Positions 7,632-15,511 of a DNA stretch of 64,000 bases are shown here, in pieces (positions within the stretch are counted from its first letter, which is position 1; the number at the start of each line of letters is the position of its first letter). Under the pieces are notes generated by a model. That model was not told where the DNA came from. It made no database searches and saw nothing but the letters and a program-made list of their open reading frames with translations. The translations under genes were made by a program, and so were the position numbers. The DNA is from JBMNCR01 sp049366695 (GTDB taxonomy: Bacteria > Bacillota > Clostridia > Eubacteriales > Alkalibacteraceae): NCBI GenBank assembly GCA_049366695.1, contig JBMNCR010000064.1, forward strand, positions 1-64,000, given 5' to 3'.

Positions 7632-8066
7632 CTATTCAACAAACATTAGAGACATTGCAGCACTAGCTATATCTGAAATTTCTTTACTAACTTTTTTCCA
7701 CTTAGAAACTTCCTCATCATCAATTTTTCCATCACTTACAACTTGAAACATATCATCAATCACAGAAGTTACATCATTGTATTCTTTTTGAAATCTGACA
7801 ATTGATAATGGTAAATCGTCTATCATAATATCAGGAAGATATTTCATTCCAACTGTTGTAGAATACTTAAGATGCAGATATGCTAATTTTGTTGAGCCAT
7901 AAACTTCTATCATTTTGCATACAACATCATCACCTGGTATTGTTCTCCCTGCTTCATAATCAGCTAATGATCTAACTCCAATAAATAGAAGCTCACTTGC
8001 CTGTTCCATAGTAAACCCTGCATGTTTCCTAGTGGTTCTATAGATATTCATGCAGTCACTTAACAT
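7632..8066 (-). CDS. XRE-family HTH protein with C-terminal extension
   Basis: 144 residues. The N-terminal Cro/C1-type HTH (about 8-60) shows GFTMEQASELLFIGVRSLADYEAGR, the helix-turn-helix with the usual YE.G.R end. The C-terminal part (about 85-144) is acidic and helical with no known domain. A strong GGGGGGTGAG precedes the ATG. It is probably a phage early regulator, distinct from the CI-like and Cro-like genes at the switch. DNA target unknown. Confidence 0.75.
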   Translation of the reverse strand: MLSDCMNIYRTTRKHAGFTMEQASELLFIGVRSLADYEAGRTIPGDDVVCKMIEVYGSTKLAYLHLKYSTTVGMKYLPDIMIDDLPLSIVRFQKEYNDVTSVIDDMFQVVSDGKIDDEEVSKWKKVSKEISDIASAAMSLMFVE

Positions 8067-8110
8067 TTAACTCACCCCCCCTCAGTAGTAAAATTAAAGT
8101 AGTAGCAATA

Positions 8111-8329
8111 CTATGAAGCATCATCAAAATCATAATTATTATTTTTAATTTTTATTGCATCCATAGCTGCTTTATCTTGTATGTATTTTGATATTGACCT
8201 GATTACTCCTGGTGATTTAGATAGTAACCTGTCTGCATTCCTCTCCCTTTCTTCCAGAGGTACATCCTCAAAAGTGATTCTTGTACCGTCAGCTTTCTCG
8301 TAAAATTTCTTCACTTTTATTTCTTCCAT
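8111..8329 (-). CDS. Phage early protein, 72 aa, unknown
   Basis: 72 residues: MEEIKVKKFYEKADGTRITF, then EDVPLEERERNADRLLSKS, ending NNNYDFDDAS. Highly charged and soluble, with no recognised domain. An excellent AGGAGGGG precedes the ATG. It is the first gene of the leftward early operon after the convergent/divergent gap holding the rightward gene at 8452. Confidence 0.6.
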   Translation of the reverse strand: MEEIKVKKFYEKADGTRITFEDVPLEERERNADRLLSKSPGVIRSISKYIQDKAAMDAIKIKNNNYDFDDAS

Positions 8330-8398
8330 CTTCTCCCCTCCTTTCTTGTGTAATTAGGTATCACCTTACCCAATGTTGCATTATTGCTACACTTTACC

Positions 8399-8427
8399 TT
8401 GTTTATTACTGATTAGCATGGTATAAT
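8399..8427 (+). promoter_or_regulatory. Sigma-A-type promoter for the gene at 8452
   Basis: TTGTTT and TATAAT are separated by exactly 17 bases. The -10 box ends 24 bases before the ATG. It reads rightward, against the early operon. Confidence 0.6.
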
Positions 8428-8451
8428 ATTCCATTAAAAGGGGCGGTTTTT

Positions 8452-8670
8452 ATGAAAGCAAATATTCATCTAAAGTCAGGCAAAGAAATAATAGTAGATG
8501 ATTTGCAAACAATTTATTCGAAGACATATAGTGGTACTACTTCGATTAAAATTGAAGATTTTACTGATTTTTTTCTTAATTCAAAAGAAAAACTTATCTT
8601 CGTTGGCAAACCTTCTATAGTTACATTAATATCTGATGAAATAGCTTATGTTGAGCTTAAAGAAAAATAA
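8452..8670 (+). CDS. Small phage protein, 72 aa, opposite to the early operon
   Basis: 72 residues, MKANIHLKSGKEIIVDDL..., mostly predicted beta strand, ending VTLISDEIAYVELKEK. No recognised domain. It has its own promoter and transcribes away from the early operon, so it could be expressed in the lysogen. The ribosome-binding site is weak (GGGGCGG). Function unknown. Confidence 0.6.
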   Translation: MKANIHLKSGKEIIVDDLQTIYSKTYSGTTSIKIEDFTDFFLNSKEKLIFVGKPSIVTLISDEIAYVELKEK

Positions 8671-8913
8671 TTATAATAATATATGTATTTATCTCTTTTA
8701 CTTTTTTCGTACTCGTATATTTTTCTTAGTCAATGCAAAATCTGTAATAATTATTATCTATTGAATACGTAATAATCTTTATCAGTTGTCAAATGAGTTC
8801 ATTCAATTTATTAAAGTAACCTGTACATTTTATTGGCTGTTCACTGACTTGCTCTTATGAACAGTCAATATGTGTTTTACTGGTAAAAATGCGCTATTGA
8901 TTAGTCTTACCCC
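8671..8913. other. Non-coding stretch in the switch region
   Basis: About 240 bases downstream of the gene at 8452 and of the Cro-like gene. An inverted pair around GACTGTTCAT...ATGAACAGTC (8836-8869) could act as a terminator between the convergent genes. I see no gene. Confidence 0.3.
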
Positions 8914-9144
8914 CTATCCTGTTTCGTCTAAATTAACCATACTGGTTATTGTAACGTCAAAAAAAATATCCTCAATTTTCATTTTAAATATATCAGAAAT
9001 TTTTTTAGCTTCTTCAAGAGAAAAACGTCGTTGACCTCTTTCTTTCATGCTATAGGCATTGATAGAAGTTAATCCTAAAAGTGAGGCCATATCTCCCTGA
9101 GTTAAGCCAGCATTTTCTCTTAACTCTCTAACTTTTTCATTCAA
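8914..9144 (-). CDS. Cro-like XRE repressor
   Basis: About 76 residues with a complete Cro/C1-type HTH: NEKVRELRENAGLTQGDMASLLGL, then the recognition-helix region INAYSMKERGQRRFS. I prefer the TTG at 9144 because GGTGGTGAT lies just upstream; GTG codons at 9153/9156 are alternatives. It is transcribed divergently from the CI-like gene at 9310, and both promoters carry operators of the same sequence. It is therefore the counterpart regulator of a lambda-like switch. Confidence 0.75.
   Translation of the reverse strand: MNEKVRELRENAGLTQGDMASLLGLTSINAYSMKERGQRRFSLEEAKKISDIFKMKIEDIFFDVTITSMVNLDETG
8934..8948. promoter_or_regulatory. Operator-like palindrome inside the Cro-like gene
   Basis: TAACCATACTGGTTA, with the same half-sites (TAACC/GGTTA) as the three sites in the 9165-9273 region. 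It lies within the last codons of the Cro-like gene, about 220 bases from the others, a spacing that could support repressor looping. Confidence 0.5.
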
Positions 9145-9164
9145 TAATATCACCACCCATCATG

Positions 9165-9179
9165 TAACCGTTTTGGTTA
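9165..9179. promoter_or_regulatory. Phage switch operator 1
   Basis: TAACCGTTTTGGTTA, a 15-base interrupted palindrome with TAACC/GGTTA arms. It lies just downstream of the leftward -10 box, between the promoter and the Cro-like start, where bound repressor would block initiation. Confidence 0.7.
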
Positions 9180-9184
9180 ATAAC

Positions 9185-9213
9185 AGTATATAACCATTTT
9201 GGTTATATGTCAA
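9185..9213 (-). promoter_or_regulatory. Leftward (Cro-like gene) promoter with operator in its spacer
   Basis: Read leftward, TTGACA (9213-9208) and TATACT (9190-9185) are separated by 17 bases. That spacer contains operator TAACCATTTTGGTTA (9191-9205). This is a near-consensus sigma-A promoter. Confidence 0.75.
9191..9205. promoter_or_regulatory. Phage switch operator 2
   Basis: TAACCATTTTGGTTA lies within the spacer of the leftward promoter. Arms are identical to operators 1 and 4. Confidence 0.7.
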
Positions 9214-9251
9214 TACTCTTTGCAATAAATATATTCAATATGGTTAATATA

Positions 9252-9280
9252 TTTACATTAACCGTTTTGTGTAATATTAT
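9252..9280 (+). promoter_or_regulatory. Rightward (CI-like gene) promoter with operator in its spacer
   Basis: TTTACA (9252-9257) and TATTAT (9275-9280) are separated by 17 bases occupied by an imperfect operator, TAACCGTTTTGTGTA (9259-9273). The weaker site at its own promoter would suit negative autoregulation by the repressor. Confidence 0.65.
9259..9273. promoter_or_regulatory. Phage switch operator 3 (imperfect)
   Basis: TAACCGTTTTGTGTA matches the left half of operator 1 exactly and departs in the right arm. A lone half-site, TGGTTAA (9241-9247), lies nearby. Confidence 0.6.
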
Positions 9281-9309
9281 ATAATTATCTAACATGAAGG
9301 GTGAAGAAT

Positions 9310-9690
9310 ATGAATTTTGGTTCAAAACTAAAAAATTTAAGAATAGAACATAATATGACCCAACAAGAATTGGGAAAATTATTAAATAAGTCTTCAAATA
9401 ATATATCTCAATATGAAACTGGGAAAAGAGAACCTGATATAGATACATTAAACAAACTATCTACTATTTTAGGTACAACTATAGATTATTTAACAGGACG
9501 TACTACCGACCCCACGCCCTACCGCGACGTCAACGCTGATTTAGATGCAGAACGTGACTTTGATGCAGAATTAAAAGAACTGCTTAAAGGTGAAGAGATG
9601 GCAGCGTTTTATGATTTTGCTGCGATGGATGATGCTACGAAAAAAGAGATTATTGAGTTTATTAGGTTTAAGAAGGAAAATAATAAGTAA
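9310..9690 (+). CDS. CI-like XRE repressor of the prophage
   Basis: 126 residues from ATG 9310, preceded by GAAGGG; a GTG at 9301 would overlap that site. The N-terminal HTH (about 1-60) reads FGSKLKNLRIEHNMTQQELG, then NNISQYETGKREP and LGTTIDYL. The C-terminal part (about 75-126) is short, acidic and lacks a LexA-type Ser-Lys protease, so it should not self-cleave. Clearance of such repressors is normally done by an ImmA-type protease, and one is encoded at 15768. Confidence 0.8.
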   Translation: MNFGSKLKNLRIEHNMTQQELGKLLNKSSNNISQYETGKREPDIDTLNKLSTILGTTIDYLTGRTTDPTPYRDVNADLDAERDFDAELKELLKGEEMAAFYDFAAMDDATKKEIIEFIRFKKENNK

Positions 9691-9752
9691 TGAATGTTAT
9701 CAGCAACCAATATTAGTCGTATCTTACTGCAGTCTAAAGGAGATAGTAAAAT

Positions 9753-10262
9753 ATGAAAGAATTATTAGCTATTGTAATTCCCTGTTTAGCAATTTTAATA
9801 TTTTTCTATAATATTGATAAATTAATTAAAAGAGAAAATAATAAGGCTGTAGAAGATAACTGTAACTCAGTATTTATTATTCATTTATCTAAAATGTACA
9901 TTTGGATTGGTTTAATATCTTCTGTTCTATTTATTAGTCTATTTACTTATGTAACAATACTATTTCCAAGAGATATAATAAAACTTGCTTTCCAATTATT
10001 TTGTATTGGATTAGTAGTCGTTGGAATTATATTAATAGTTGCACCATTTAAATGGAAATTAGAGGTGTATCCAGATTACTTTATATATCAGAATTTATTT
10101 GGAAAGAACTTTAGGTTCAACTACTCAGACATAAAATTTATTAAACTAACTCAATATTCATTAAAGCTTAAAACTTTAAATAAGGTTATAAGTGTTGATT
10201 TTAATGTTATAGGATTTGAAGTTCTATATGAAAGATTAAAAGAACACAAAATCATTGTATAA
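9753..10262 (+). CDS. Membrane protein with C-terminal PH-like domain
   Basis: 169 residues. A first hydrophobic segment covers about 4-20, two more lie at about 48-70 and 77-98, and the C-terminal 70 residues are beta-rich (KWKLEVYPDYFIYQNLFGKNFRFNYSDIK in its key parts), like bacterial PH-domain membrane proteins. It follows the CI-like repressor gene in the same direction with its own AAAGGAG site, so it is probably expressed in the lysogen. A superinfection-exclusion or other lysogenic-conversion role is possible but unproven. Confidence 0.6.
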   Translation: MKELLAIVIPCLAILIFFYNIDKLIKRENNKAVEDNCNSVFIIHLSKMYIWIGLISSVLFISLFTYVTILFPRDIIKLAFQLFCIGLVVVGIILIVAPFKWKLEVYPDYFIYQNLFGKNFRFNYSDIKFIKLTQYSLKLKTLNKVISVDFNVIGFEVLYERLKEHKIIV

Positions 10263-10354
10263 AACGTTTTTTAAACAAAAATATGGAATAGTTGAGTTTA
10301 TTAGGTTTAGGAAAGTGCAAGGGAAATGATTATAAACTTTTGAATTCACATACT

Positions 10355-10385
10355 AAAAAGGGCGTATTTTAATATACACCCTTTT
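10355..10385. terminator. Bidirectional terminator
   Basis: A 12-base-pair stem (AAAAGGGCGTAT with ATACACCCTTTT, one G-T pair) and a 6-base loop, with A/T runs on both sides. It can end the rightward repressor-membrane transcript and the leftward small gene at 10389. Confidence 0.7.
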
Positions 10386-10388
10386 AAA

Positions 10389-10544
10389 TTAATATTTTCT
10401 AAATAAATATTTATTTTTTTCTCTTTGCATAAAAACTCTATCATATTTGAAGTCTTTCGGTATTTTAATTTTATTAGGTTTTATTATTTCTTTTCTAGTT
10501 AATAATGCTATCTGTCTTATCTCTTCAATAGTTAGTTTACGCAT
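10389..10544 (-). CDS. Small paralogous protein A, 51 aa
   Basis: 51 residues, MRKLTIEEIRQIALLTRKEI then IKPNKIKIPKDFKYDRVF..., basic and soluble. AAGGTG precedes the ATG and a strong terminator follows the stop. It is clearly related to the neighbouring small gene at 10693: both share an EIxQ...TR...IKP...KYDR pattern. I do not recognise the family. Being a monocistronic unit in the lysogenic region suggests expression from the prophage. Confidence 0.6.
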   Translation of the reverse strand: MRKLTIEEIRQIALLTRKEIIKPNKIKIPKDFKYDRVFMQREKNKYLFRKY

Positions 10545-10600
10545 TCATATCACACCTTATTTGAATTAATAAATTATATGCTCATAACTTGTACAAAATG

Positions 10601-10634
10601 AAAAAAAATGGATATATTTTAGATATACCCATTT
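10601..10634 (-). terminator. Terminator of small gene B
   Basis: Read leftward, AAATGGGTATA pairs with TATATCCATTT and is followed by a T-run. It lies just after the 15-base tandem repeats. Confidence 0.65.
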
Positions 10635-10690
10635 ATATTATATTCATTTATATTATATTCATTTATATTATATTCATTTATATTATATTC
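10631..10690. repeat. Four perfect 15-bp tandem repeats
   Basis: The unit ATTTATATTATATTC occurs four times without mismatch, directly between the stop of small gene B and its terminator stem; the last stem bases overlap the first unit. Identical copies indicate recent slippage expansion. Confidence 0.9.
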
Positions 10691-10692
10691 AT

Positions 10693-10851
10693 TTACTCTG
10701 ATAATAATTTTTTTGATTTTGATTGTGTAAGGTGTATTCTATCATATTTTTTTGAACTAGGCGTACTTTTAACTCTTATTGGCTTTATATTGACATCTCT
10801 TGTTTTTTTAGACATTTGCACTATTTCATCTAAAGAAATTTTTTTGGACAT
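10693..10851 (-). CDS. Small paralogous protein B, 52 aa
   Basis: 52 residues, MSKKISLDEIVQMSKKTRDV then NIKPIRVKSTPSSKKYDRIH... It starts with ATG after AAGGAG and has its own terminator. Alignment by eye to the gene at 10389 shows shared positions throughout (EI.Q, TR, IKP, KYDR), so this is a tandem duplication followed by divergence. Basic, soluble, no known domain; a small DNA- or RNA-binding or regulatory protein is one possibility. Confidence 0.6.
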   Translation of the reverse strand: MSKKISLDEIVQMSKKTRDVNIKPIRVKSTPSSKKYDRIHLTQSKSKKLLSE

Positions 10852-10866
10852 AATACCAACTCCTTA

Positions 10867-11781
10867 TTAAATATTATAATAGTTTTCTTGATTTATATCA
10901 AGGGCTTGTCCTAAAAAGTCATCTGTAAATTTTCTTAATAGATTTGGAATTATAATCCCTTCTACATCAATAATAATTGGGGTTTTGGATTCAAGTAGAA
11001 TATATATACTATCTTTTTCTTCAAATATATATTTAAAAGGAATAATAAGATAATAACTATCCATATTTTTTGAGCCATAAAGTTCATTTTTTCCCATTAC
11101 ATTCTTTAAATAATAAAATTCAATACGCGTCATACCTAAATTACTTTTTATTTGTTTCCTATCTAATTTGTCCAGTATTTTAAATTCAATAACATCATTT
11201 TCGTGCCTGAAATATTTCTTGAGTATTCGTAAATATTCATTGTTAATTACTATATCACTTTTTGTATTTTGTGCATTCTTCAATATTCTTCTACAATGAC
11301 TTTGAAAGTCTTGCATTAGTTCATTTTCTATCTTTATTTTTCCCAATAAAATATTTGTTAGGTTCTCATTATTTTCTATTGCTTCTGCATAATTCTTTTT
11401 TAACATAGTTATTTTGGTATTTCCAATAGAAAGTTCGGAAACATTAAAATCTGAAATAACAAATAAATATATTATTGAAGAACAAATTATTAAAATTAAA
11501 TAAGTTGTATTAATCATAGATAATCCAAATATTTGTTGATTAAAACTGTATTTATTTAGTTGAGGCGATATGAATAGCAATAAGAAATAAACATACACAA
11601 AATAAAAACGCCTTAAAATAATCTCCTTATGATCACAATCATTACATGATATGTAACTATAGCTTAATAGTATAAATCCTACTATATATGTAATCCAATA
11701 ATTTTTTATAAACTCAGTATCTAAAAAAATATGACTTAGCGTTATTAAAACTGGGAAAAAATAAATCTTGAGAATTTTCAT
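10867..11781 (-). CDS. Unknown membrane protein with cytoplasmic sensor-like domain
   Basis: 304 residues. Four hydrophobic segments fill about 1-120 (ILKIYFFPVLITL, WITYIVGFILLSY, FYFVYVYFLLLF, TYLILIICSSIIYLFV). A helical linker (about 125-170) leads to a soluble mixed alpha/beta region (about 175-290). I do not recognise the domain. It lies directly downstream of the IetS-like gene on the same strand, with a 234-base gap, among prophage cargo. It could belong to the defence module or be a separate lysogenic-conversion gene. Confidence 0.55.
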   Translation of the reverse strand: MKILKIYFFPVLITLSHIFLDTEFIKNYWITYIVGFILLSYSYISCNDCDHKEIILRRFYFVYVYFLLLFISPQLNKYSFNQQIFGLSMINTTYLILIICSSIIYLFVISDFNVSELSIGNTKITMLKKNYAEAIENNENLTNILLGKIKIENELMQDFQSHCRRILKNAQNTKSDIVINNEYLRILKKYFRHENDVIEFKILDKLDRKQIKSNLGMTRIEFYYLKNVMGKNELYGSKNMDSYYLIIPFKYIFEEKDSIYILLESKTPIIIDVEGIIIPNLLRKFTDDFLGQALDINQENYYNI

Positions 11782-12015
11782 ATAATATTAATTTACCTCC
11801 ATTTATTTGTATATGTTTTCTATTTAATTATAAACCTTTTAACCATAATTCAAAATAAAAGCTAGAAATTTAATATTCCCAAAAACAGGTATACTTTTAA
11901 ATAATTTTCTCCTATTTTTCTACTATGTAATAAATTTAAAAATTTAAAAATACTAAAAAAATTTAGATCTTTGATGCACATACATCTTTCATTTTATTGA
12001 CAATAATATAAGTGA
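11782..12015. other. AT-rich spacer downstream of the IetS-like gene
   Basis: About 230 bases, very AT-rich, with repeated AAATTTAAAAAT strings near 11935-11962. No gene or strong terminator seen. Confidence 0.4.
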
Positions 12016-14373
12016 TTAGGTTTGGATACTAATATCAGAATTAAGTTTAATATTATTGTGCCAGAAGTTGAACTCATTAAGTTTTTGATTCACCTCATCA
12101 TATACATTTTTTGTACCAGTTGGATCCTTGATGGTTACAATAAGACAGAATTCCTGGCTAGGGGTTGTACCTTCCTGCTGTGATTTCACTTCAATATGAT
12201 CTCTGTAAAGTCCCTTAATATATAGATACCAGTGCTTATCTTTAGTTAGATACTTAAGCTGATTACCATCGGTCATCTCCGATAGATTAACAGCGTACTT
12301 TTTCGCTGGGTAGTACTTGTCCCCATATTTTATTAAGAGTCTTTCCTTCAGCGCAAATTCATCCGTGTTGCTCCTCATTTTTTTCTTGCTGTAGTAATCT
12401 TCAAGAAGTACATTTTGAGATCCGTCTCTTCCTATTGGATTTAGTATATTTCGTTTCGATGTATCTCTATCCTTCTTGTCATCATAAGTACCCATCTTGA
12501 TATCTACATTAGACTGGCAATACTCTGCCCTCTGAGTTGGATGTAGAATAGGATTATAGACCAGCGTCACAACAATCTGGCCAGTGAAGTAATCTCCATC
12601 TATGAGACAATCCGGCATAGGAAAATCCATAATATCTATGTACTCACCTTTTGCAATTTCATCACGAAGAATCAAGGTCACTTCGTTTGATGAATTGTAT
12701 AGTATTTCTCTTACTGGTTGGGGCTTTCCAAAACCAACCTGATTAACTCTTTCGGTTACAGGAACACTAAGGTTTTCCGAGTAGCTTGCAGAATGTACCA
12801 TTAAAGCTCTGATTAATAGTGGATCAAACTCCTCTTCCATCTCTTGATGAAGTCCCGCTGCAAGTGCTGCAACACGTGGTGTTGAATAGCTAGTTCCTAC
12901 AGATTGACGGATATCACCATCCAAACCAAATGATTTAACACCCGTTGTTACCATTCTCCCATTAGCGTCTACACCCGCATTCCCACCATAATGAACGATA
13001 TCAGGCTTTATAATGTAGGAAGGGCCTCTCCCAATACGAGTAAATGGAGATGGATTATCAACCTCAGCTAAATCTAAAGAAGCTTTCTTATGGGCAATAG
13101 ATCCAACCACAATAGATCGGACACTATCAGCCCCTTCATGAATTTTTCCTTTTGGATGGCCCGTCTTAAAATTTATACAGTTTCCCGCTGACTTACATAT
13201 CAAAACACCGTACTCGTCCTGTAGGGCATCAAGAGCGACTGCAAAGTCAGAGAAACTATACTCATCAACTTCGTTAATGATACTGATAGATAAATTCCAA
13301 ACTTTGACCTCTCGATGATGAACTTTCACAGCATCCTGGATATTCCTAATTAGTTCATCCTCCTCAATACCTTCTTTATCAGTATCTGGATAAACACATG
13401 CGTCCAAAATTTTTACACCCTCTGTACCAACCCATTCTTTATCTTCCAGATAATCTCCATAAACAACCACACCAGAGACAAAAGTTCCATGATCTCTTTT
13501 TACATACGATTCTGGATAAGCTGTATAGCGCTCTTTGGAAAGCCATGGCTTAAGATGTGCGATATCTGCTACTCCATTATCCAAAATCCCTACAGTTGTA
13601 TACTTTTTTCCTTCTTTAGGTGTTGTAATATTAATGGTCGCATCATCTTCCTCCATATCCAAAGCAACCGTGTATTTAGGCATCGGTTCAATGGAGAAAA
13701 TAGCCTCAAATATTTCATTTTTATTGATTGACATAAACTCATCAAGATTTACTGATTTGATGTTATAGATTTCGTGATTCGGGGTATAGTTAGTCTTTGT
13801 TACTTCAATACCCAACTCTTTAATAGACCTTTCAAAGTAATTCCTAATGGCTGTATTTTGCTCGTAGTTTTGAAAATCAATAAGCTTTGCTTTGTAGTCA
13901 ATAGGTTCTTTGCTATTGCTTCTGTCGATTATCGGCTCAAAATCAGAAATGCTATCAATAGCAGATAATGCACGAGCATAACGTTGTGTATTCTTAAATC
14001 GTTCTATGATCTTTTCAACTTCTCTGGAGTCGTCAACCTTTATGATTAGCTCATCTTCTTCTGCCAAACCCAGTACATTATTATCTGTCCCTGTCCTGAA
14101 AAGATTACTGACTTCACGTCTGTGTGTCTTTGCAGTGGCATCATCAATGATCTTTGTCTTAAATACAACAGGAATCAATGAATTTTCTCTTTCCTTTTTC
14201 AACACTTCTGCTTTAAAATCCTGAATAACATCAACAAAAGCCTTGGATTTAATTATGAGCTCTTCTGCACTTAATACAAACTTCGGAGGTTTTGCACTAC
14301 CATTGCCTTCCACCCTCATATTATCCACTTCTCTTTTAGCAAAAAACTTAATTGGTAATCTTTCATTTTCCAT
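12016..14373 (-). CDS. ietS: IetS-like subtilisin-family (S8) serine protease
   Basis: 785 residues. The S8 catalytic set is complete: Asp265 (GILDNGV), His295 (DHGTFVSG), oxyanion Asn398 (SAGN) and Ser495 (GTSYSTP). An N-terminal region of about 240 residues and a C-terminal region of about 260 lie outside the protease core. There is no signal peptide, so it should act in the cytoplasm. It follows an AAA+ ATPase gene by 20 bases. An AAA+ ATPase plus subtilase pair is the composition of IetAS, first described as a plasmid toxin-antitoxin-like pair and later listed among anti-phage systems. The assignment rests on architecture; the substrate is unknown. Confidence 0.75.
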   Translation of the reverse strand: MENERLPIKFFAKREVDNMRVEGNGSAKPPKFVLSAEELIIKSKAFVDVIQDFKAEVLKKERENSLIPVVFKTKIIDDATAKTHRREVSNLFRTGTDNNVLGLAEEDELIIKVDDSREVEKIIERFKNTQRYARALSAIDSISDFEPIIDRSNSKEPIDYKAKLIDFQNYEQNTAIRNYFERSIKELGIEVTKTNYTPNHEIYNIKSVNLDEFMSINKNEIFEAIFSIEPMPKYTVALDMEEDDATINITTPKEGKKYTTVGILDNGVADIAHLKPWLSKERYTAYPESYVKRDHGTFVSGVVVYGDYLEDKEWVGTEGVKILDACVYPDTDKEGIEEDELIRNIQDAVKVHHREVKVWNLSISIINEVDEYSFSDFAVALDALQDEYGVLICKSAGNCINFKTGHPKGKIHEGADSVRSIVVGSIAHKKASLDLAEVDNPSPFTRIGRGPSYIIKPDIVHYGGNAGVDANGRMVTTGVKSFGLDGDIRQSVGTSYSTPRVAALAAGLHQEMEEEFDPLLIRALMVHSASYSENLSVPVTERVNQVGFGKPQPVREILYNSSNEVTLILRDEIAKGEYIDIMDFPMPDCLIDGDYFTGQIVVTLVYNPILHPTQRAEYCQSNVDIKMGTYDDKKDRDTSKRNILNPIGRDGSQNVLLEDYYSKKKMRSNTDEFALKERLLIKYGDKYYPAKKYAVNLSEMTDGNQLKYLTKDKHWYLYIKGLYRDHIEVKSQQEGTTPSQEFCLIVTIKDPTGTKNVYDEVNQKLNEFNFWHNNIKLNSDISIQT

Positions 14374-14393
14374 TTACTACGCCACCTTTCAAA

Positions 14394-15488
14394 TCAATCA
14401 TGAGAGTTTGCTATATCTCTCACCTTACGTAAAGAAAAACCATAGTTTTCACTGACTTCCTTCTGAGTCACACCATATTGTAGCAGGTATTTAATAAAAT
14501 CATTCTCACTAATAATCTTATGTCTCCGGTACAAATAAACTTCATTGAGCATATCCCAGTTGTGGGTTACATCCTTCTTATTAATAATCGTTTTCTTTAT
14601 GGCATTATTTACGACTGTCTTCACATCCGCATGGCTGATTCCTTCAAAAGCTGCTGCCAACATTTCTAATTTCTTCTCGTTCTCTATTAAATTACTATTT
14701 GAACTTTTACTATATAGTTTAATCAGTTGCATGATTTCTTCTTTGTTTGGCTTCTCTAGGGTAATAATCTTTGAAAACCTACGCCATACAGCGGGGTCTA
14801 ACAACTCGTGATGATTGGTAGCTGCTATAAGTATACTATTTTGACTAAAATCATCAATATTTTGGAGTAGACTATTTACTACTCTTTTAAGTTCTCCTAG
14901 TTCATGTTTATCATCACGAAGTTTTGCAACAACATCGAATTCATCTAAGAAAAGAATACAGTCTCTTTTTGAAGCATAATCAAATATCTTTCTAATGTTT
15001 TTTGCTGTACTTCCTAATAGTGATGAAATCAATCCATCTAATCTAACGGTTAAAAGAGGAAGCCCCGTCTTATAAGCAATATACTTAGCTACTGTTGTTT
15101 TGCCACAACCTGGAGGCCCATATAAAAGTAATGAGCTAATCATTTCAATTCCTTCTCTAATTATTTCATCCCTAAATACATAACTTTGAAAAAATTCTTC
15201 GATTTCATCTTCTATATAACGCTTTAAAATAGGTTTTTCAAAAGAAATATCAGGTATATAAATATCAACCATGTCCATCCGACTTTCAGTATCAACTGGT
15301 TTCGACGTGAACACATCTAAAGAAGCCATTCTTGTTTTTTTATTAGTTAGTAAAGTACGTATTTTTTTTGCTAAAGAGATATCTCCTGATTTCTCTAGAT
15401 TATTAGCTAAAACTTGAGCATAATTATACACTTTTTCTTTGTCTCCTACTATTCCGCCTTCTACAATCTTAACAATTTCTGTATACAT
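14394..15488 (-). CDS. ietA: IetA-like AAA+ ATPase
   Basis: 364 residues. Walker A GPPGCGKT lies at 124-131, Walker B LFLDEFD has its DE at about 182-183, the sensor-1 region AATN is at about 223-225, and an arginine-finger region WRRF lies at about 235-238. The order fits an ATP-dependent remodeller of the classic AAA family. The N-terminal ~75 residues are helical; the last 30 residues (QKEVSENYGFSLRKVRDIA) look like a small HTH. It is the first gene of a two-gene operon with the protease and has its own promoter. It probably gates or feeds the protease. Confidence 0.75.
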   Translation of the reverse strand: MYTEIVKIVEGGIVGDKEKVYNYAQVLANNLEKSGDISLAKKIRTLLTNKKTRMASLDVFTSKPVDTESRMDMVDIYIPDISFEKPILKRYIEDEIEEFFQSYVFRDEIIREGIEMISSLLLYGPPGCGKTTVAKYIAYKTGLPLLTVRLDGLISSLLGSTAKNIRKIFDYASKRDCILFLDEFDVVAKLRDDKHELGELKRVVNSLLQNIDDFSQNSILIAATNHHELLDPAVWRRFSKIITLEKPNKEEIMQLIKLYSKSSNSNLIENEKKLEMLAAAFEGISHADVKTVVNNAIKKTIINKKDVTHNWDMLNEVYLYRRHKIISENDFIKYLLQYGVTQKEVSENYGFSLRKVRDIANSHD

Positions 15489-15511
15489 GTAGCATTCCTC
15501 CAGTCTTTTTT

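Noticed and set aside
10631..10690. CRISPR array
   Set aside because: The repeats are contiguous with no spacers.
10589..10870. Rightward 93-codon frame over the 15-bp repeats, encoding repeated IYIIF
   Set aside because: It is the antisense of small gene B and the repeat array; no start signal, and the leftward gene has a paralogue next door.
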